Notes: generated by a model not told the origin, from the letters alone. A stretch of DNA of 64,000 bases from Deferribacteraceae bacterium UBA6799 (GCA_002452335.1 DKFJ01000012.1:264553-328552), one strand, 5' to 3'; shown: positions 1 to 9,496, numbered from the stretch's first letter. Numbers and translations: made by a program.

Positions 1-992
1 TTTCTCTGAAGGGAGTTTATCTTTCTGAGTGAGGCATAGAGAGTGGTGGTCTTGCCCGATCCGGTGGGACCTGTGACCAGAAGTATGCCGTGGGGTCTGG
101 AGAGCTGTTTTTCCAGCCTGTGCTGTGTGGGTTTTTCGAAACCCAGCCCGTCCATGTTGAACAAAGACACGTTCTTGGACAGCACTCTCATAACCATCCC
201 CTCGCCGTAAACAGTAGGGATGGTGGATATCCTGATGTCGAAGAACTCATCGAAAAAAGTATGGGTCATGGAACCGTCCTGAGGCAGGCGCTGTTCGGCT
301 ATGTCCATTCCGGACATGATCTTGACACGGGAGGTGATGACCGAGTGCATCTCTTTCGGAAAGACATAGAAGTGGCGGAGTATACCGTCCACCCTGTAAA
401 AGACGTGTGTGCCTATGTCCTCCGGAGATATGTGGATGTCAGTCGCTCTGGAGATGATGGCGCTGTTGATTATCAGCTCCAGCAGATAGGGTATCTCTGT
501 CTGGTTGCCTGTTCTGACAGCCTTGGACACTATCTTTGCGATCTCTTCATCTATGGGTCTTTCCAGAAGGAAATAGTTGATCTCTATGTTTTTAAAAATG
601 GTCTCTTTATCGGCTACGAATATCTCTATATCTTTTCCGGCCTTGCGTTTCAGAATGTCCAGAGTGTTGATGTTGAAAGGATCGGCAACGGCAACTATCA
701 GCCTGTCCGGTCTGTTCTCCAGAGGGATTATCTCCAGCTGTTTGGCTATGCTTCTGTCGAAGAGTTTCAGCGCATCCAGAGACGGCGGGTGCTCGTTCAG
801 GTCTATGTATGGTTTTCCGGACTGTTTGGCAACTACCAGAGCGATCTCTCTGGGTGAGACGAACGACAGCTCGATGAGTATCTCGCCCAGCAGCTTGTCT
901 CTTATCTTCTTCACTTCCAGAGCGACCTGAATCTGCTCCTCGGTGACGTATCCGTAATCTTTTAAAAGCTGACCTACGGTTTTCTTAGACAT
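1..992 (-). CDS. mshE: GspE/PilB/MshE-type pilus assembly ATPase, N-terminal part (cut by window start)
   Basis: The 5' part of a hexameric AAA-type ATPase that powers type IV pilus or type II secretion assembly at the cytoplasmic face. About 330 codons are visible. A GspE N-terminal domain (about residues 1-140) precedes the ATPase core, which carries the Walker A motif GPTGSGKTT near residue 305 just before the window edge. The start ATG at 992 has a GAGGG ribosome site and a promoter upstream. A secretin and GspL/PilO/PilP-like genes 7 kb away make an MSHA-like role the best guess; GspE or PilB naming is also possible. The reading frame is open to base 1, so the gene continues outside the window. 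Confidence 0.9.
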   Translation of the reverse strand, partial: MSKKTVGQLLKDYGYVTEEQIQVALEVKKIRDKLLGEILIELSFVSPREIALVVAKQSGKPYIDLNEHPPSLDALKLFDRSIAKQLEIIPLENRPDRLIVAVADPFNINTLDILKRKAGKDIEIFVADKETIFKNIEINYFLLERPIDEEIAKIVSKAVRTGNQTEIPYLLELIINSAIISRATDIHISPEDIGTHVFYRVDGILRHFYVFPKEMHSVITSRVKIMSGMDIAEQRLPQDGSMTHTFFDEFFDIRISTIPTVYGEGMVMRVLSKNVSLFNMDGLGFEKPTQHRLEKQLSRPHGILLVTGPTGSGKTTTLYASLRKINSLQR

Positions 993-1017
993 GTGAATTC
1001 CCTCTGTGATTCTACTG

Positions 1018-1047
1018 ATTCTATCAAAATATCTGATGGTTAGTAAA
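1018..1047 (-). promoter_or_regulatory. Putative sigma70 promoter for the pilus ATPase
   Basis: On the reverse strand a TTTACT -35 (1042-1047) and TAGAAT -10 (1018-1023) are separated by 18 bases, about 25 bases upstream of the ATPase start. It is divergent from the MscS promoter. Confidence 0.45.
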
Positions 1048-1082
1048 GCGAAAATGCTCGGAGAAATACCGTAACATAAGTG

Positions 1083-1111
1083 TTTACTGATACGGATTAA
1101 CACCTTATACT
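1083..1111 (+). promoter_or_regulatory. Putative sigma70 promoter for the MscS/proS operon
   Basis: TTTACT (1083-1088), 17-base spacer, TATACT (1106-1111). It lies 23 bases before the MscS ATG, which has its own AGAGGTGA ribosome site. Confidence 0.5.
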
Positions 1112-1134
1112 CTAAGAGATATCAGAGGTGATAA

Positions 1135-2925
1135 ATGTCTGTCAGCAGTAAAACGAATGTTTTTCTAACCACCCTGTCAGACGCGTCTTCGGCGTGTCTC
1201 TCCAGACTGGTTCAGCATATAGCGGAGAATCCGTCCATATTCGCCTTCACTCTGGCGTGCGCCGTCACCGGATACATCATTATCAACCTCTATAAACTGA
1301 AACTGACGAAAAAACATGTGAACGAAAGAATGCAGATATTCGTGCATGTGCTTTTTCCTTTTATGTTCGTGGTGTTCAGCTATTATTCTCTGCGAACCAG
1401 ACAGCAGGATCCTTTGTATCTCATGCTGAACTATTTCGCGTTTTACTGGCTGACAGGCTCCATTCTGAAGATCCCCTCACGCTTTTTAAACATCAGCGTC
1501 AAGAGATGCTATTCCACAGTGATGTGGTATATCCTCGCCGCCATACTGCTGGCGGTTTACTATGACCTGCTGAAGCTCTACGGATCGGAATACAGACACG
1601 GGCTGAAATCATTCATGCATTTCCTGTCCGGGCTTATCAGGCTGTTCCTGTCGCTGGGCTTCTATATCTATCTGAAAAAGATGCTCCCGGCGCTCATGAC
1701 GCATATAGCGGAGAAAGGACGCATCCCAGGTATTTTCAGGATCCCTCCGGGGCTTCTCATCACTGCTTTCAGCGTTATATCATTTCTATGGGTGGTGGAC
1801 GTTCTGAGGCTGGATTTCAGGTTTATCATGACAGCCGGACTTCTGGTTCTTGCGGCCGCCCTTCTGTCTCAGCTGAACTCAAATGTGGACTCTGTGGCGC
1901 TGCGGATATATTCTCCGGAGAACTACACTCAGTTCGAATGGGAGCTGATAAAGAAAAATCTTATCCGTCTTGCCGTTGTGTCATCCATCTACATCTTCTA
2001 TTCGCTGGGATATAATGTGCTGGATATAGCGGAGCTGATGCACACGCTGAAGAAGACCTATCTGATCAATTCAGAGCTTTTCAGGCTGTCTCTGGCGTCG
2101 CTCATGTCCGCCGTGCTCGTTTTCATCCTGCTTAGGAGTCTGCTGTTCCTCACATCAAAATATCTCCGGGTGGCGGTCTTCGGCGGGGTACAGACATCCG
2201 ATTCCGGCTCTCTGGAAGTTCTGCTCAGCAATATAGGCATTCTGATTATCATAATAATCACTATGCTGGTGACAGGCATCACATGGAAGATAGTGGTTCC
2301 CATAGCCAGCGCTCTGGGCATCGGTCTCGGGTTCGGTCTCCAGACCATCATAAACAATTATGTCAGCGGGTTCATCCTGCTGTTCTCAAAAAAGGTTAAG
2401 ATAGGCGACTATGTGGAGCTCCCCGGTTCAGCCGGACGGGCTGTGGGCGTGACATCCGACACTGTTTTCGGCTCTGTGGCATCCATAGACATGTTCGCCA
2501 CCACAGTCAGAACCTTCGACAATATAGAGATAATGGTTCCCAACTCGGTATTCATATCCGAAACCATCATAAACTACACCAGAAACGACAACCTGATAAG
2601 GGTGCGCATCCCCGTAGGGGTCGGATATTCCTCCGACATCGATCTGGTGCAGAAGCTGATGCTGGAAACACTCAGCATGAGCGAACACGTCGTCAAGGAG
2701 CGCACGCCGGAGGTCTGGTTTCTGGAATACGGCGAAAGCTCGCTGAACTTTGTCGCCCTCTTCTGGCTGGATATGACGCAGGGACTCCAGATAACCGCCG
2801 TCAGAAATGTTTTTTTACAGTCGCTCTGGCATAAATTCAAAGAACATGATATAGAGATTCCGTTTCCTCAGCAGGATGTTTGGTTCAGAAACACGCTGAT
2901 AACAGAGAACAAGGAGAAACAATAA
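1135..2925 (+). CDS. Large MscS-family mechanosensitive ion channel
   Basis: 596 aa. Many hydrophobic segments span about residues 30-400, followed by the conserved MscS pore helix and beta domain. The Gly/Ala-rich segment ALGIGLGFGLQTIINNYVSG (about residues 388-407) is the TM3/pore-to-beta hallmark of MscS proteins. The C-terminal cytoplasmic domain continues to the end (VPNSVFISETIINYTR). Much longer than E. coli MscS (286 aa), so it belongs to the larger MscK/YbdG-like group with extra N-terminal helices. Probable role: relief of turgor on osmotic downshock. Its stop overlaps the proS start by one base (TAATG), indicating translational coupling. Strong GAGGTGA ribosome site. Confidence 0.93.
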   Translation: MSVSSKTNVFLTTLSDASSACLSRLVQHIAENPSIFAFTLACAVTGYIIINLYKLKLTKKHVNERMQIFVHVLFPFMFVVFSYYSLRTRQQDPLYLMLNYFAFYWLTGSILKIPSRFLNISVKRCYSTVMWYILAAILLAVYYDLLKLYGSEYRHGLKSFMHFLSGLIRLFLSLGFYIYLKKMLPALMTHIAEKGRIPGIFRIPPGLLITAFSVISFLWVVDVLRLDFRFIMTAGLLVLAAALLSQLNSNVDSVALRIYSPENYTQFEWELIKKNLIRLAVVSSIYIFYSLGYNVLDIAELMHTLKKTYLINSELFRLSLASLMSAVLVFILLRSLLFLTSKYLRVAVFGGVQTSDSGSLEVLLSNIGILIIIIITMLVTGITWKIVVPIASALGIGLGFGLQTIINNYVSGFILLFSKKVKIGDYVELPGSAGRAVGVTSDTVFGSVASIDMFATTVRTFDNIEIMVPNSVFISETIINYTRNDNLIRVRIPVGVGYSSDIDLVQKLMLETLSMSEHVVKERTPEVWFLEYGESSLNFVALFWLDMTQGLQITAVRNVFLQSLWHKFKEHDIEIPFPQQDVWFRNTLITENKEKQ

Positions 2926-4631
2926 TGAGATACAGCAATTTTTTCATCCCCACCCTTAGAGAGGTTCCCGCGGAGGCAGAGGTGATCAGCCACAAGCTGA
3001 TGCTGAGAGCGGGCATGATAAAAAAGCTGGCATCCGGAGTATATAACTATCTGCCTCTGGGGCTGATGGTGATCCGCAAGGTGGAGAACATCGTCAGACA
3101 GTGCATGAACGAGGCGGGAGCGATAGAGATGCTGATGCCGTCCATCCAGCCCTCCGAGCTGTGGAAGGAATCAGGACGCTGGGATTACTACGGCAAGGAG
3201 CTTCTGCGTATCAGAGACCGCCACGACAGGGATTTCTGCTATGGACCTACCCACGAGGAGGTCATCACAGACGTGGTGCGCAGCTATATCTCCAGCTATA
3301 AGAATCTGCCCATAAACCTCTATCAGATACAGACAAAATTCCGTGACGAGGTTCGCCCCCGGTTCGGTCTGATGAGAGGACGGGAGTTCATGATGAAAGA
3401 CGCCTATTCGTTCGACATGGACGACGCCGGCGCCAACATCAGCTATGAAAAGATGTATAAGGCATACTGCCGCATATTCGAATCATGCGGTCTGAAATAT
3501 AAAGTGGTGGAGGCCGACACCGGCTCCATCGGCGGTTCTTTTTCCCACGAATTCATGGTGCTGGCGGACACGGGCGAGGACTTTGTCATATCCTGCGGTT
3601 CATGCGACTACTCCGCTAATGTTGAGAAAGCTATCAGCGTTAACGAATTCGTAAAATCCGAAGAAGAATTGAAACCCGCTGAAGACGTCATAACCCCCGG
3701 AGTAAAATCCGTGGAGGACGTTGCCGGTTTTCTGAAGATAAAACCCGAGCAGATAGCCAAAACCATGATAGTAAGAGTGGACGACAGGCTCGTCGCCATC
3801 ATGGTGAGAGGCGACCACGAAATGAACGAGGCTAAGGTAAAAAACTATTTCAAAGCCACCACAGTGGAGCTCGCCAGCTATGACAGCATAGAAGAGGCGA
3901 CAGGAGGTCCCGCAGGATATTCAGGTCCCGTGGGTATCAAAGTTCCCGTATACGCCGACTATGCGGTGGCGTCCATGGTGAACTACTGTGTGGGAGCCAA
4001 CCTGAAAGAGACACACTCCATCAACATCAACCACGGCAGAGACTTCGACTTTGCCGATGTGGACGATTTCCGCAATGCCCGCGAAGGCGACACATGCCAC
4101 AAATGCGGCGGAAAATACATGATAACCAAAGGCATAGAGGTAGGACATATATTCAAGCTGGGAACGAAATACTCCTCATCCATGAACGCTATGTTTCTGG
4201 ACAAAGAGGGCAAACGCCAGCCATTCATCATGGGATGCTACGGTATAGGCGTGACCCGCGTGGCCGCCAGCGCCATAGAGCAGAACCATGACGAAAACGG
4301 CATCATCTGGCCTGTTCAGCTCGCCCCCTTCAAAGCGGTGGTTGTTCCGCTCGCCGTGAAGGACGAAGAGGTAATGCGCCACGCCGAAGCGGTCTATAAG
4401 AGACTGTCCGATATGGGCATGGAGCCTCTGCTGGACGACAGGGACGAAAGAGCGGGAGTGAAATTCACCGACGCAGAACTGATAGGCATACCTGTCAGAA
4501 TAACACTGGGCAAAAAGACTCTGGAAAAAGGATGCGCTGAAGTGACAGTGAGAAAAACAGGGGAGACCACAGAGGTGCCTCTGCCCGACTGTGCCGAAGC
4601 GGTCAAAAAAATACTGGATTCTCTCTTATAA
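2925..4631 (+). CDS. proS: Prolyl-tRNA synthetase, bacterial type
   Basis: 568 aa, charges tRNA-Pro. Class II motif 2 region RPRFGLMRGREFMMKDAYSF (about residues 145-164) and motif 3 GCYGIGVTRVAAS (about 438) are intact. The span between them (about 225-405) is the INS editing domain of bacterial ProRS that removes mischarged Ala. The C-terminal anticodon-binding domain is complete. The ATG at 2925 is preferred over an in-frame codon 15 triplets upstream because AAGGAG lies at 2911-2916 and the N-terminus then begins MRYSNFFIPTLRE as in the family. Overlaps the MscS stop by one base. Confidence 0.98.
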   Translation: MRYSNFFIPTLREVPAEAEVISHKLMLRAGMIKKLASGVYNYLPLGLMVIRKVENIVRQCMNEAGAIEMLMPSIQPSELWKESGRWDYYGKELLRIRDRHDRDFCYGPTHEEVITDVVRSYISSYKNLPINLYQIQTKFRDEVRPRFGLMRGREFMMKDAYSFDMDDAGANISYEKMYKAYCRIFESCGLKYKVVEADTGSIGGSFSHEFMVLADTGEDFVISCGSCDYSANVEKAISVNEFVKSEEELKPAEDVITPGVKSVEDVAGFLKIKPEQIAKTMIVRVDDRLVAIMVRGDHEMNEAKVKNYFKATTVELASYDSIEEATGGPAGYSGPVGIKVPVYADYAVASMVNYCVGANLKETHSININHGRDFDFADVDDFRNAREGDTCHKCGGKYMITKGIEVGHIFKLGTKYSSSMNAMFLDKEGKRQPFIMGCYGIGVTRVAASAIEQNHDENGIIWPVQLAPFKAVVVPLAVKDEEVMRHAEAVYKRLSDMGMEPLLDDRDERAGVKFTDAELIGIPVRITLGKKTLEKGCAEVTVRKTGETTEVPLPDCAEAVKKILDSLL

Positions 4632-4690
4632 CAACCGATAGGTTAATAAGAACAGCTAGATAGCGCAGCGGCTGCATTTACAGTAATATC

Positions 4691-4719
4691 TTGATATTAT
4701 CGGCAGTTTGTAATATACT
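4691..4719 (+). promoter_or_regulatory. Putative sigma70 promoter for the M23 peptidase gene
   Basis: TTGATA (4691-4696), 17-base spacer, TATACT (4714-4719). The AGGAGG ribosome site (4737-4742) and ATG at 4747 follow. Confidence 0.6.
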
Positions 4720-4746
4720 TTACGAAATAATTTTACAGGAGGCGTA

Positions 4747-5664
4747 ATGAAGAAAAAGTTCACGGTCATGATCTTCGACGAGTCACGTCTCGGAGATGTC
4801 AAGACCAGAAAGATCAGCAGCACTTTCATAGTCGTCTTTCTCGCCGCTGTTTTTCTATACGTCGCAGCCTCTTCGGCAGGATTTTATTACCTTTCCAACC
4901 TTTACAAAGAAAAGCAAGTTCTCATCACCTATAAAACAGAAAACATCAAACTTAAAAAGCAGATAAACGGATACGAAAACCAGCTGGTCGTTATAAACGA
5001 CAAACTGGCGTCTGTCTCCGAGCTTGAGAACAAGGTAAGAAGCCTCGCCGTATACGGCAAAGCCGGCAACGGTAAGAAACAGCTCGCCATCGGCGGTAAA
5101 GAAGTTGATGTCACTCAGGATATCTCTTCCATCTCCGCACGCAAGGACAAGGACTATTTCAAAGACCTCTCATCCGCTCTGACCAACCTGGGAACAGAGC
5201 TGGAGAAAAAGGCGCTGAGCCTGTCCGAGCTGGCAGACTATCTGGAGGAGCAGAAACTCCTCTTAAGCTCCACCCCCTCTATCTGGCCCACAAACGGATG
5301 GATATCCAGCCACTTCGGCTACAGAATATCGCCTTTCACAGGCAGAAGGGTCTTCCACGAAGGTCTGGACGTCGCGTCTAAGATCGGTGCCCCCATCAGA
5401 GCCACAGCAGCCGGAACAGTTGTTTTCTCCGGCAGAAAGAACGGCTACGGACGTGTGGTTATCATAGACCACGGATTCGGCTACATGACAAAATACGCTC
5501 ATAACAGCGCTAACCTGGTCAACGCCGGCGAAAAGGTTAAAAAAGGCGACAGAATAGCACAGGTGGGCAACAGCGGCAGAAGCACAGGACCCCACGTTCA
5601 CTACGAGGTTCTCGTGAACGGCGTTCCGGTCAACCCGATGAAATTCATAGTCAGCTCAAAATAA
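4747..5664 (+). CDS. Membrane-anchored M23 (LytM-type) peptidoglycan endopeptidase
   Basis: 305 aa. A short cytoplasmic N-terminus is followed by one TM helix (about 29-50), a coiled-coil stretch (about 55-100) and a C-terminal M23 domain (about 185-300). Zinc-site elements are visible: HEGLD near residue 204 and HVHYEV near 282. All expected metal ligands appear present, so this looks catalytic rather than a degenerate NlpD/EnvC activator. Probable role: cell-wall remodelling in the periplasm. It has its own promoter and is followed by a strong terminator, so it is monocistronic. Confidence 0.93.
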   Translation: MKKKFTVMIFDESRLGDVKTRKISSTFIVVFLAAVFLYVAASSAGFYYLSNLYKEKQVLITYKTENIKLKKQINGYENQLVVINDKLASVSELENKVRSLAVYGKAGNGKKQLAIGGKEVDVTQDISSISARKDKDYFKDLSSALTNLGTELEKKALSLSELADYLEEQKLLLSSTPSIWPTNGWISSHFGYRISPFTGRRVFHEGLDVASKIGAPIRATAAGTVVFSGRKNGYGRVVIIDHGFGYMTKYAHNSANLVNAGEKVKKGDRIAQVGNSGRSTGPHVHYEVLVNGVPVNPMKFIVSSK

Positions 5665-5691
5665 TTAAGATAGTTTTAAACGAAACATATA

Positions 5692-5723
5692 AAGCCGTAT
5701 CTCAGAAAGATACGGCTTTTTTT
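5692..5723 (+). terminator. Rho-independent terminator of the M23 gene
   Basis: Perfect 11-bp stem (AAGCCGTATCT / AGATACGGCTT) with a 5-base loop and a T tract to 5723. It sits between two convergent genes. Confidence 0.9.
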
Positions 5724-5730
5724 ATACTGT

Positions 5731-6375
5731 TCAGAATATCACTGCGATAGTTGTGAGAGAGGATGTATCCACTGAACCGTCAGAAACGCAGGATGTGCCG
5801 CTGGATGTCCAGGATCCGGACACTGCCAGTTTTCCGTCTATCACCTGTCTGACGCTTCCTGTGGACGCTGAGCCTGTACCGTCCGGCTGAGTGCCGTCCA
5901 GCGCCATCTCCAGCTGGAATGCCGCCGAGCAGGTCTCGGATGTGATTATAACCATGTTCACCGGCGTCTTGTTCCCGGCGGAGTCGGTTATCTCGTCTCC
6001 GCTGAAATGCATCTGACCTTCGTTCACGGTGGAGGCTATCTCGCTATTGGAAATATCAGACTTTATCAATCCCATATCCTTCAGTTCGTTAAAAGAATAG
6101 TCCGCGTCATTAGACGACCCCGCTTCCCCGTCGAAACTGACCGCCGTATAGGCACTAAAGTCTATCTGAGCATCATTGTTGAGGTCTCCGGCGTAGCGCC
6201 TGTTTCTTTCATAGTAGCTGTGCTGAGCGTCTATCAGTGCTGTCGCCTGCGTCAGCACATTCTTTGCTCTGGCGCTGTCTATCAGCGTTGTGGATTTAAC
6301 TATCCCGGCGACAATCAGACCGATGATAGCCAGCACGATAGCCATCTCGATCAGAGTAAAACCTTTCTCTGTCAT
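5731..6375 (-). CDS. Type IV pilin-like protein (class III signal peptide)
   Basis: 214 aa. Prepilin peptidase site EKG^FTLIEM after a 5-residue basic leader, with Glu5 of the mature protein present and a long hydrophobic helix (about 6-28). The rest is a globular pilin head with acidic Asn/Asp-rich loops (NNDAQID), which could bind calcium as in some pseudopilins. Cysteines near 150 and 195 may form a disulphide. It lies 18 bases downstream of the histidine kinase gene, so regulator, kinase and pilin form one reverse operon. Could be a major pilin or a minor pseudopilin; sequence alone does not decide. GGAG ribosome site 8 bases before ATG. Confidence 0.88.
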   Translation of the reverse strand: MTEKGFTLIEMAIVLAIIGLIVAGIVKSTTLIDSARAKNVLTQATALIDAQHSYYERNRRYAGDLNNDAQIDFSAYTAVSFDGEAGSSNDADYSFNELKDMGLIKSDISNSEIASTVNEGQMHFSGDEITDSAGNKTPVNMVIITSETCSAAFQLEMALDGTQPDGTGSASTGSVRQVIDGKLAVSGSWTSSGTSCVSDGSVDTSSLTTIAVIF

Positions 6376-6393
6376 TTAGTAACGCTCCGATGA

Positions 6394-7458
6394 TTACATT
6401 TTTTTTAATTCAAGAATAAACTGCGGACCCACTTCTGTGTTTTCCGCTCTGAGCCTGCTGCCTGTACTCTCCGCCACGTTACGGCAGTGAAAAAGCCCAA
6501 TGCCCAGCCCGCCAGACTTTCCGGAGAAAAAAGGCTCGAATATCCTCTCGCAGTCAGGTATCAGCGAACCGGTATCGCCTAGGGTAACAATAACCCTGCC
6601 ACCTGAGTCCACCGCATCCATGAAGAAGGATATCCCCCGCTCCGTAACTCTCTTATCATAAAAGTTTTTAATAATATTATCAAATATAATGCTCAATATT
6701 TTTTTATCGGCTCTCACAACCATATCGTGGGGCGTGGAGGTGTTCATCTCCACATCATACGAATCGGCGATAGCCTTCGCCAGCTCCACTATACGGACAT
6801 CCTCCGGCAGACCCTCCGGTTCCGGCATGGTGGACGACAGAGCGGATAATATTTTATCAGACCTGTGTTTCAGTCCCGGAATGCCTTTCTTCAGGTATCG
6901 AACCAGCCTGACATAGTCTTTGTGCTCGCCCTCGTTTATCTCATTGAGATTATGCTCCAGAACATTGACAAACTGGATCAGATTCTTTACATCATGGTTT
7001 ATAAAAGCCTGAAGTTCATAAGATTTTCTGAACGCTTTTTCTGCTGATTTCGTCTGGATGCTGATATCGGACAGGATGATCATGAAGATGATCTCGGTAA
7101 GCATTCTGGCTCTGTTGTTCTGCCGAAGAGGCGCGAAACGCGGCACAAGCTCCACAAAAACAGTGTAGTCCGCTGTATAGACGAACTTAACCACTGAATC
7201 CCGTTCGCTTCTTTTCGGACGGTAATACTCAGTGTTCAGATAATTAATGTAATATCCATAATCGGTTATGCCGAGTCTGGAAAGAAAGGCGTCAAGATTT
7301 CTGACAAAGAGCGAGGGGTCTGACCCGTCGAGTTCGTTCATTTTGATAAGCCGGGAAATAATATTGATAAATGAAGGACTGATGCTGTTCTGCCTGTACA
7401 TAAAAAGTATCACGGCGAGGCTGACGGCGAGTGAACTGTACAGCAGAAGATCAATCAT
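6394..7458 (-). CDS. Sensor histidine kinase with an HDVKNL-type H-box
   Basis: 354 aa. An N-terminal TM segment (about 1-20) precedes a region without a recognisable sensor domain, an H-box INHDVKNLIQF (His near 155), an N-box DNIIKNFYDK (about 256) and G-boxes GDTGSL and GGLGIGLFH (about 290-325). The HDxKNL H-box is the variant seen in PrsK-like kinases rather than the common HE[LF]R[TN]P type. The start overlaps the stop of the response regulator by 8 bases, and the pilin-like gene follows at 18 bases. Inference: it controls pilus expression or assembly. Confidence 0.88.
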   Translation of the reverse strand: MIDLLLYSSLAVSLAVILFMYRQNSISPSFINIISRLIKMNELDGSDPSLFVRNLDAFLSRLGITDYGYYINYLNTEYYRPKRSERDSVVKFVYTADYTVFVELVPRFAPLRQNNRARMLTEIIFMIILSDISIQTKSAEKAFRKSYELQAFINHDVKNLIQFVNVLEHNLNEINEGEHKDYVRLVRYLKKGIPGLKHRSDKILSALSSTMPEPEGLPEDVRIVELAKAIADSYDVEMNTSTPHDMVVRADKKILSIIFDNIIKNFYDKRVTERGISFFMDAVDSGGRVIVTLGDTGSLIPDCERIFEPFFSGKSGGLGIGLFHCRNVAESTGSRLRAENTEVGPQFILELKKM

Positions 7459-8050
7459 CGTTTTTTCTTACCAGATTAAACTTTTTTATGAAATAATACA
7501 GGCTTTCACGCTTGACACCCAGAATCTTGGCGGATTTATAAACATTAAACCCTGTATCTTTAAGAACTTTCATGATTATATTCTTTTCGGCGCATTCTCT
7601 GAGTTTTTGCAGTCCATCGCCCATCTGAACCTGAAACTCAACCTTTTCCACACCAGTTTTCTGTAGATTTCTCTCTGTATCCAGAAATAGTTCCGCCCTT
7701 TCCATAGAAAAGAGAAGTTTGTCCATCATCACAGGTTTGGTGAGAAAATCAAAGCAGCCTCTTTTCAGACACTCGGCGGCGGCGGCTTCCGTATCCTGCC
7801 CTGTGAGAACGATTATCTTAGCGCAGGAGTGCTCCAGAAGGTACTCTATGACCTTCAGCCCTTCCTCCGAGGTGTCCGGAGACGGCGGCAGCCCCAGATC
7901 CACAACCGCTATGTCGTACAGCATGACGTCATCATCCGCCTGCACGTCATACATGCAGGAAGCCTCTGATACATCATACTTTTTTTCCAGCGAGAAACAT
8001 ACCTGCCCCCTGATGGAGACATCGTCCTCTATTACTATGATTTTTCTCAT
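7451..8050 (-). CDS. REC-Fis response regulator (RegA/ActR-like layout, no AAA+ domain)
   Basis: 199 aa. The receiver domain has acidic pair D9-D10, phospho-acceptor D51 (AVVDLGLP), T83 (IVLTGQD) and K105 (FLTKPV). The C-terminal 50 residues are a Fis-type HTH (VYKSAKILGVKRESLYYFIK). There is no sigma54 AAA+ module between them, so it should bind DNA directly as RegA/PrrA/ActR do, unlike PrsR/NtrC. The start at 8050 is chosen because the REC fold begins at MRKIIVIEDD; the frame extends upstream without homology. Cotranscribed with the kinase. No Shine-Dalgarno is evident. Confidence 0.9.
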   Translation of the reverse strand: MRKIIVIEDDVSIRGQVCFSLEKKYDVSEASCMYDVQADDDVMLYDIAVVDLGLPPSPDTSEEGLKVIEYLLEHSCAKIIVLTGQDTEAAAAECLKRGCFDFLTKPVMMDKLLFSMERAELFLDTERNLQKTGVEKVEFQVQMGDGLQKLRECAEKNIIMKVLKDTGFNVYKSAKILGVKRESLYYFIKKFNLVRKNDD

Positions 8051-8090
8051 ATCAATATAAAATCTCTTGAACATCCTCTGCCAAATATTG

Positions 8091-8096
8091 TATTGT
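8091..8096 (+). promoter_or_regulatory. Candidate -10 element, five bases before the GspL-like start
   Basis: TATTGT at 8091-8096, with TTGAAC (8067-8072) 18 bases upstream. The ATG at 8102 follows after exactly five bases, so transcription should start at or next to the A of ATG, and no ribosome site is visible. Candidate leaderless mRNA. Confidence 0.45.
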
Positions 8097-8101
8097 TGTT
8101 T

Positions 8102-9496
8102 ATGAAAATATTCAGCACAGAGTATTCTAAGCATCGTGAAAAGGTGCACGCCAAGTCTGTTGTAGTGGAAAAAAAAGGCTCAAAACTGACTCTGCTGAAA
8201 CATTATAACACGGACGCCGAGAATATTCAGCACCTTTCAAAAAACATGCCGCTTAATGTGGGCATCGACTACTATGACTATATAGACGAAACACTCAATC
8301 TCCCCCCTATTAAAGACCAAAAGACATTCCGCACATTAGCTCTGAACAAGCTGAAAGACACTCTGGCGGATGAAACAGAATATCTTCTGATATATAAGCA
8401 AAATATATACGCTCAGCCGGATTCCGCCGGCAATATTCCCTACAGGGTTTTTCTGGCTCCGGAGAGCATCTTCTATGAAATGCCTTCGCTGAGCGATGAA
8501 CAGAAACAAAACGTCAGCCTTTTTACCCTGACTGACTTCGCCCTGTGCGCTCTGACAGTAAAATATTTTCCCGATGAAACTGTTTTCCACGCATATGCCT
8601 CCGGAGACAAGATCTGCGTCACCATCAGCAAAGGCGACGTGATCCTCTATACCCGCAGCAATATCATAGGAAAAGACATAAAAGACAGGATGAACAGCTA
8701 TTATGAGTATCTTAACCTCACATTCATGTTCGTCACAAAAAATATGCATCTGGGAATCGACCATGTGATTCTCTCCGGCGCTCTGACAGATATGCCGGAG
8801 CTGTCCGCCATGTTTTTCGAGTTTTCCCGGACACCCCAGGCGACCCTGACCCCCTGGGCGGTCATAGACAACTGTAATTATGAACTATTTCAGGAGTTCA
8901 TCGTGCCGATCTCTCTCTGTCTGCTTGACAGATCTTACAACTTCACCCCTGTGGAGGTCATCAGGGAGCAGACCAGACGATCACTGCTTTTTTACAGCAA
9001 TACAGCCGCCTGCATCGTGCTTCTTCTGCTTTTTGTTTTTACGGCGGTCTCCGCTTTTCGCATGAAGGACGCCGAAAACGACATGGAGCAAAACACTTCT
9101 CTGGCCAGAAACAGACTGCGCCAGTTCTCTGAAGTGATCAGCGGGGCGGCGGACAAAAAATACGATCTGAGCTACTACACGCTTATAAAATCAGGGGAAT
9201 CAGACCCCGTAAGATGCTTTCCGGATTTCGCCGGACTGCTTAATCTGGCTGATTTTGACAATGTCACATTCGAGCAGAATACTGAAGGCCGAACAAAAGT
9301 TATAGTTCTCGGAAAACTCCGCTTCGGCAGTCTGGAAGACGCCGAAAAGATCAAGAACTCCATAGCTGGATTTCTGAGCAGCGAAAATATAAAAACCAGA
9401 TACACAGTCGAAGACACGGGCAGTTTCAACATGCCCAGCATGTCCGCCAACATCAACCTCAGCTTCACCCGACTGGACGAAGGAGCGGGGCAATGA
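8102..9496 (+). CDS. GspL/PilM-PilN-like inner-membrane pilus assembly protein
   Basis: 464 aa. A cytoplasmic N-terminal half (about 1-290) of PilM/GspL/MshI actin-like layout is followed by one TM helix (about 296-316) and a periplasmic C-terminal domain ending in a ferredoxin-like fold region. It therefore looks like GspL, or PilM and PilN in one chain, and would couple the cytoplasmic ATPase to the periplasmic alignment complex. The family call rests on order and topology; sequence similarity is weak by eye. An upstream TTG pair (8093) is in frame, but the ATG at 8102 is preferred. The stop overlaps the next start by 4 bases. Confidence 0.72.
   Translation: MKIFSTEYSKHREKVHAKSVVVEKKGSKLTLLKHYNTDAENIQHLSKNMPLNVGIDYYDYIDETLNLPPIKDQKTFRTLALNKLKDTLADETEYLLIYKQNIYAQPDSAGNIPYRVFLAPESIFYEMPSLSDEQKQNVSLFTLTDFALCALTVKYFPDETVFHAYASGDKICVTISKGDVILYTRSNIIGKDIKDRMNSYYEYLNLTFMFVTKNMHLGIDHVILSGALTDMPELSAMFFEFSRTPQATLTPWAVIDNCNYELFQEFIVPISLCLLDRSYNFTPVEVIREQTRRSLLFYSNTAACIVLLLLFVFTAVSAFRMKDAENDMEQNTSLARNRLRQFSEVISGAADKKYDLSYYTLIKSGESDPVRCFPDFAGLLNLADFDNVTFEQNTEGRTKVIVLGKLRFGSLEDAEKIKNSIAGFLSSENIKTRYTVEDTGSFNMPSMSANINLSFTRLDEGAGQ

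Noticed and set aside
90..857. Forward open frame of 255 codons opposite the pilus ATPase
   Set aside because: The reverse frame has clear GspE motifs; the forward frame has no ribosome site or family resemblance.
4632..4690. Possible tRNA-like segment before the M23 gene
   Set aside because: No cloverleaf or T-loop GGTTCGA sequence; it is an ordinary promoter region.
8093..8101. TTG start for the GspL-like gene
   Set aside because: No ribosome site; the ATG at 8102 is the simpler start and fits a leaderless promoter.
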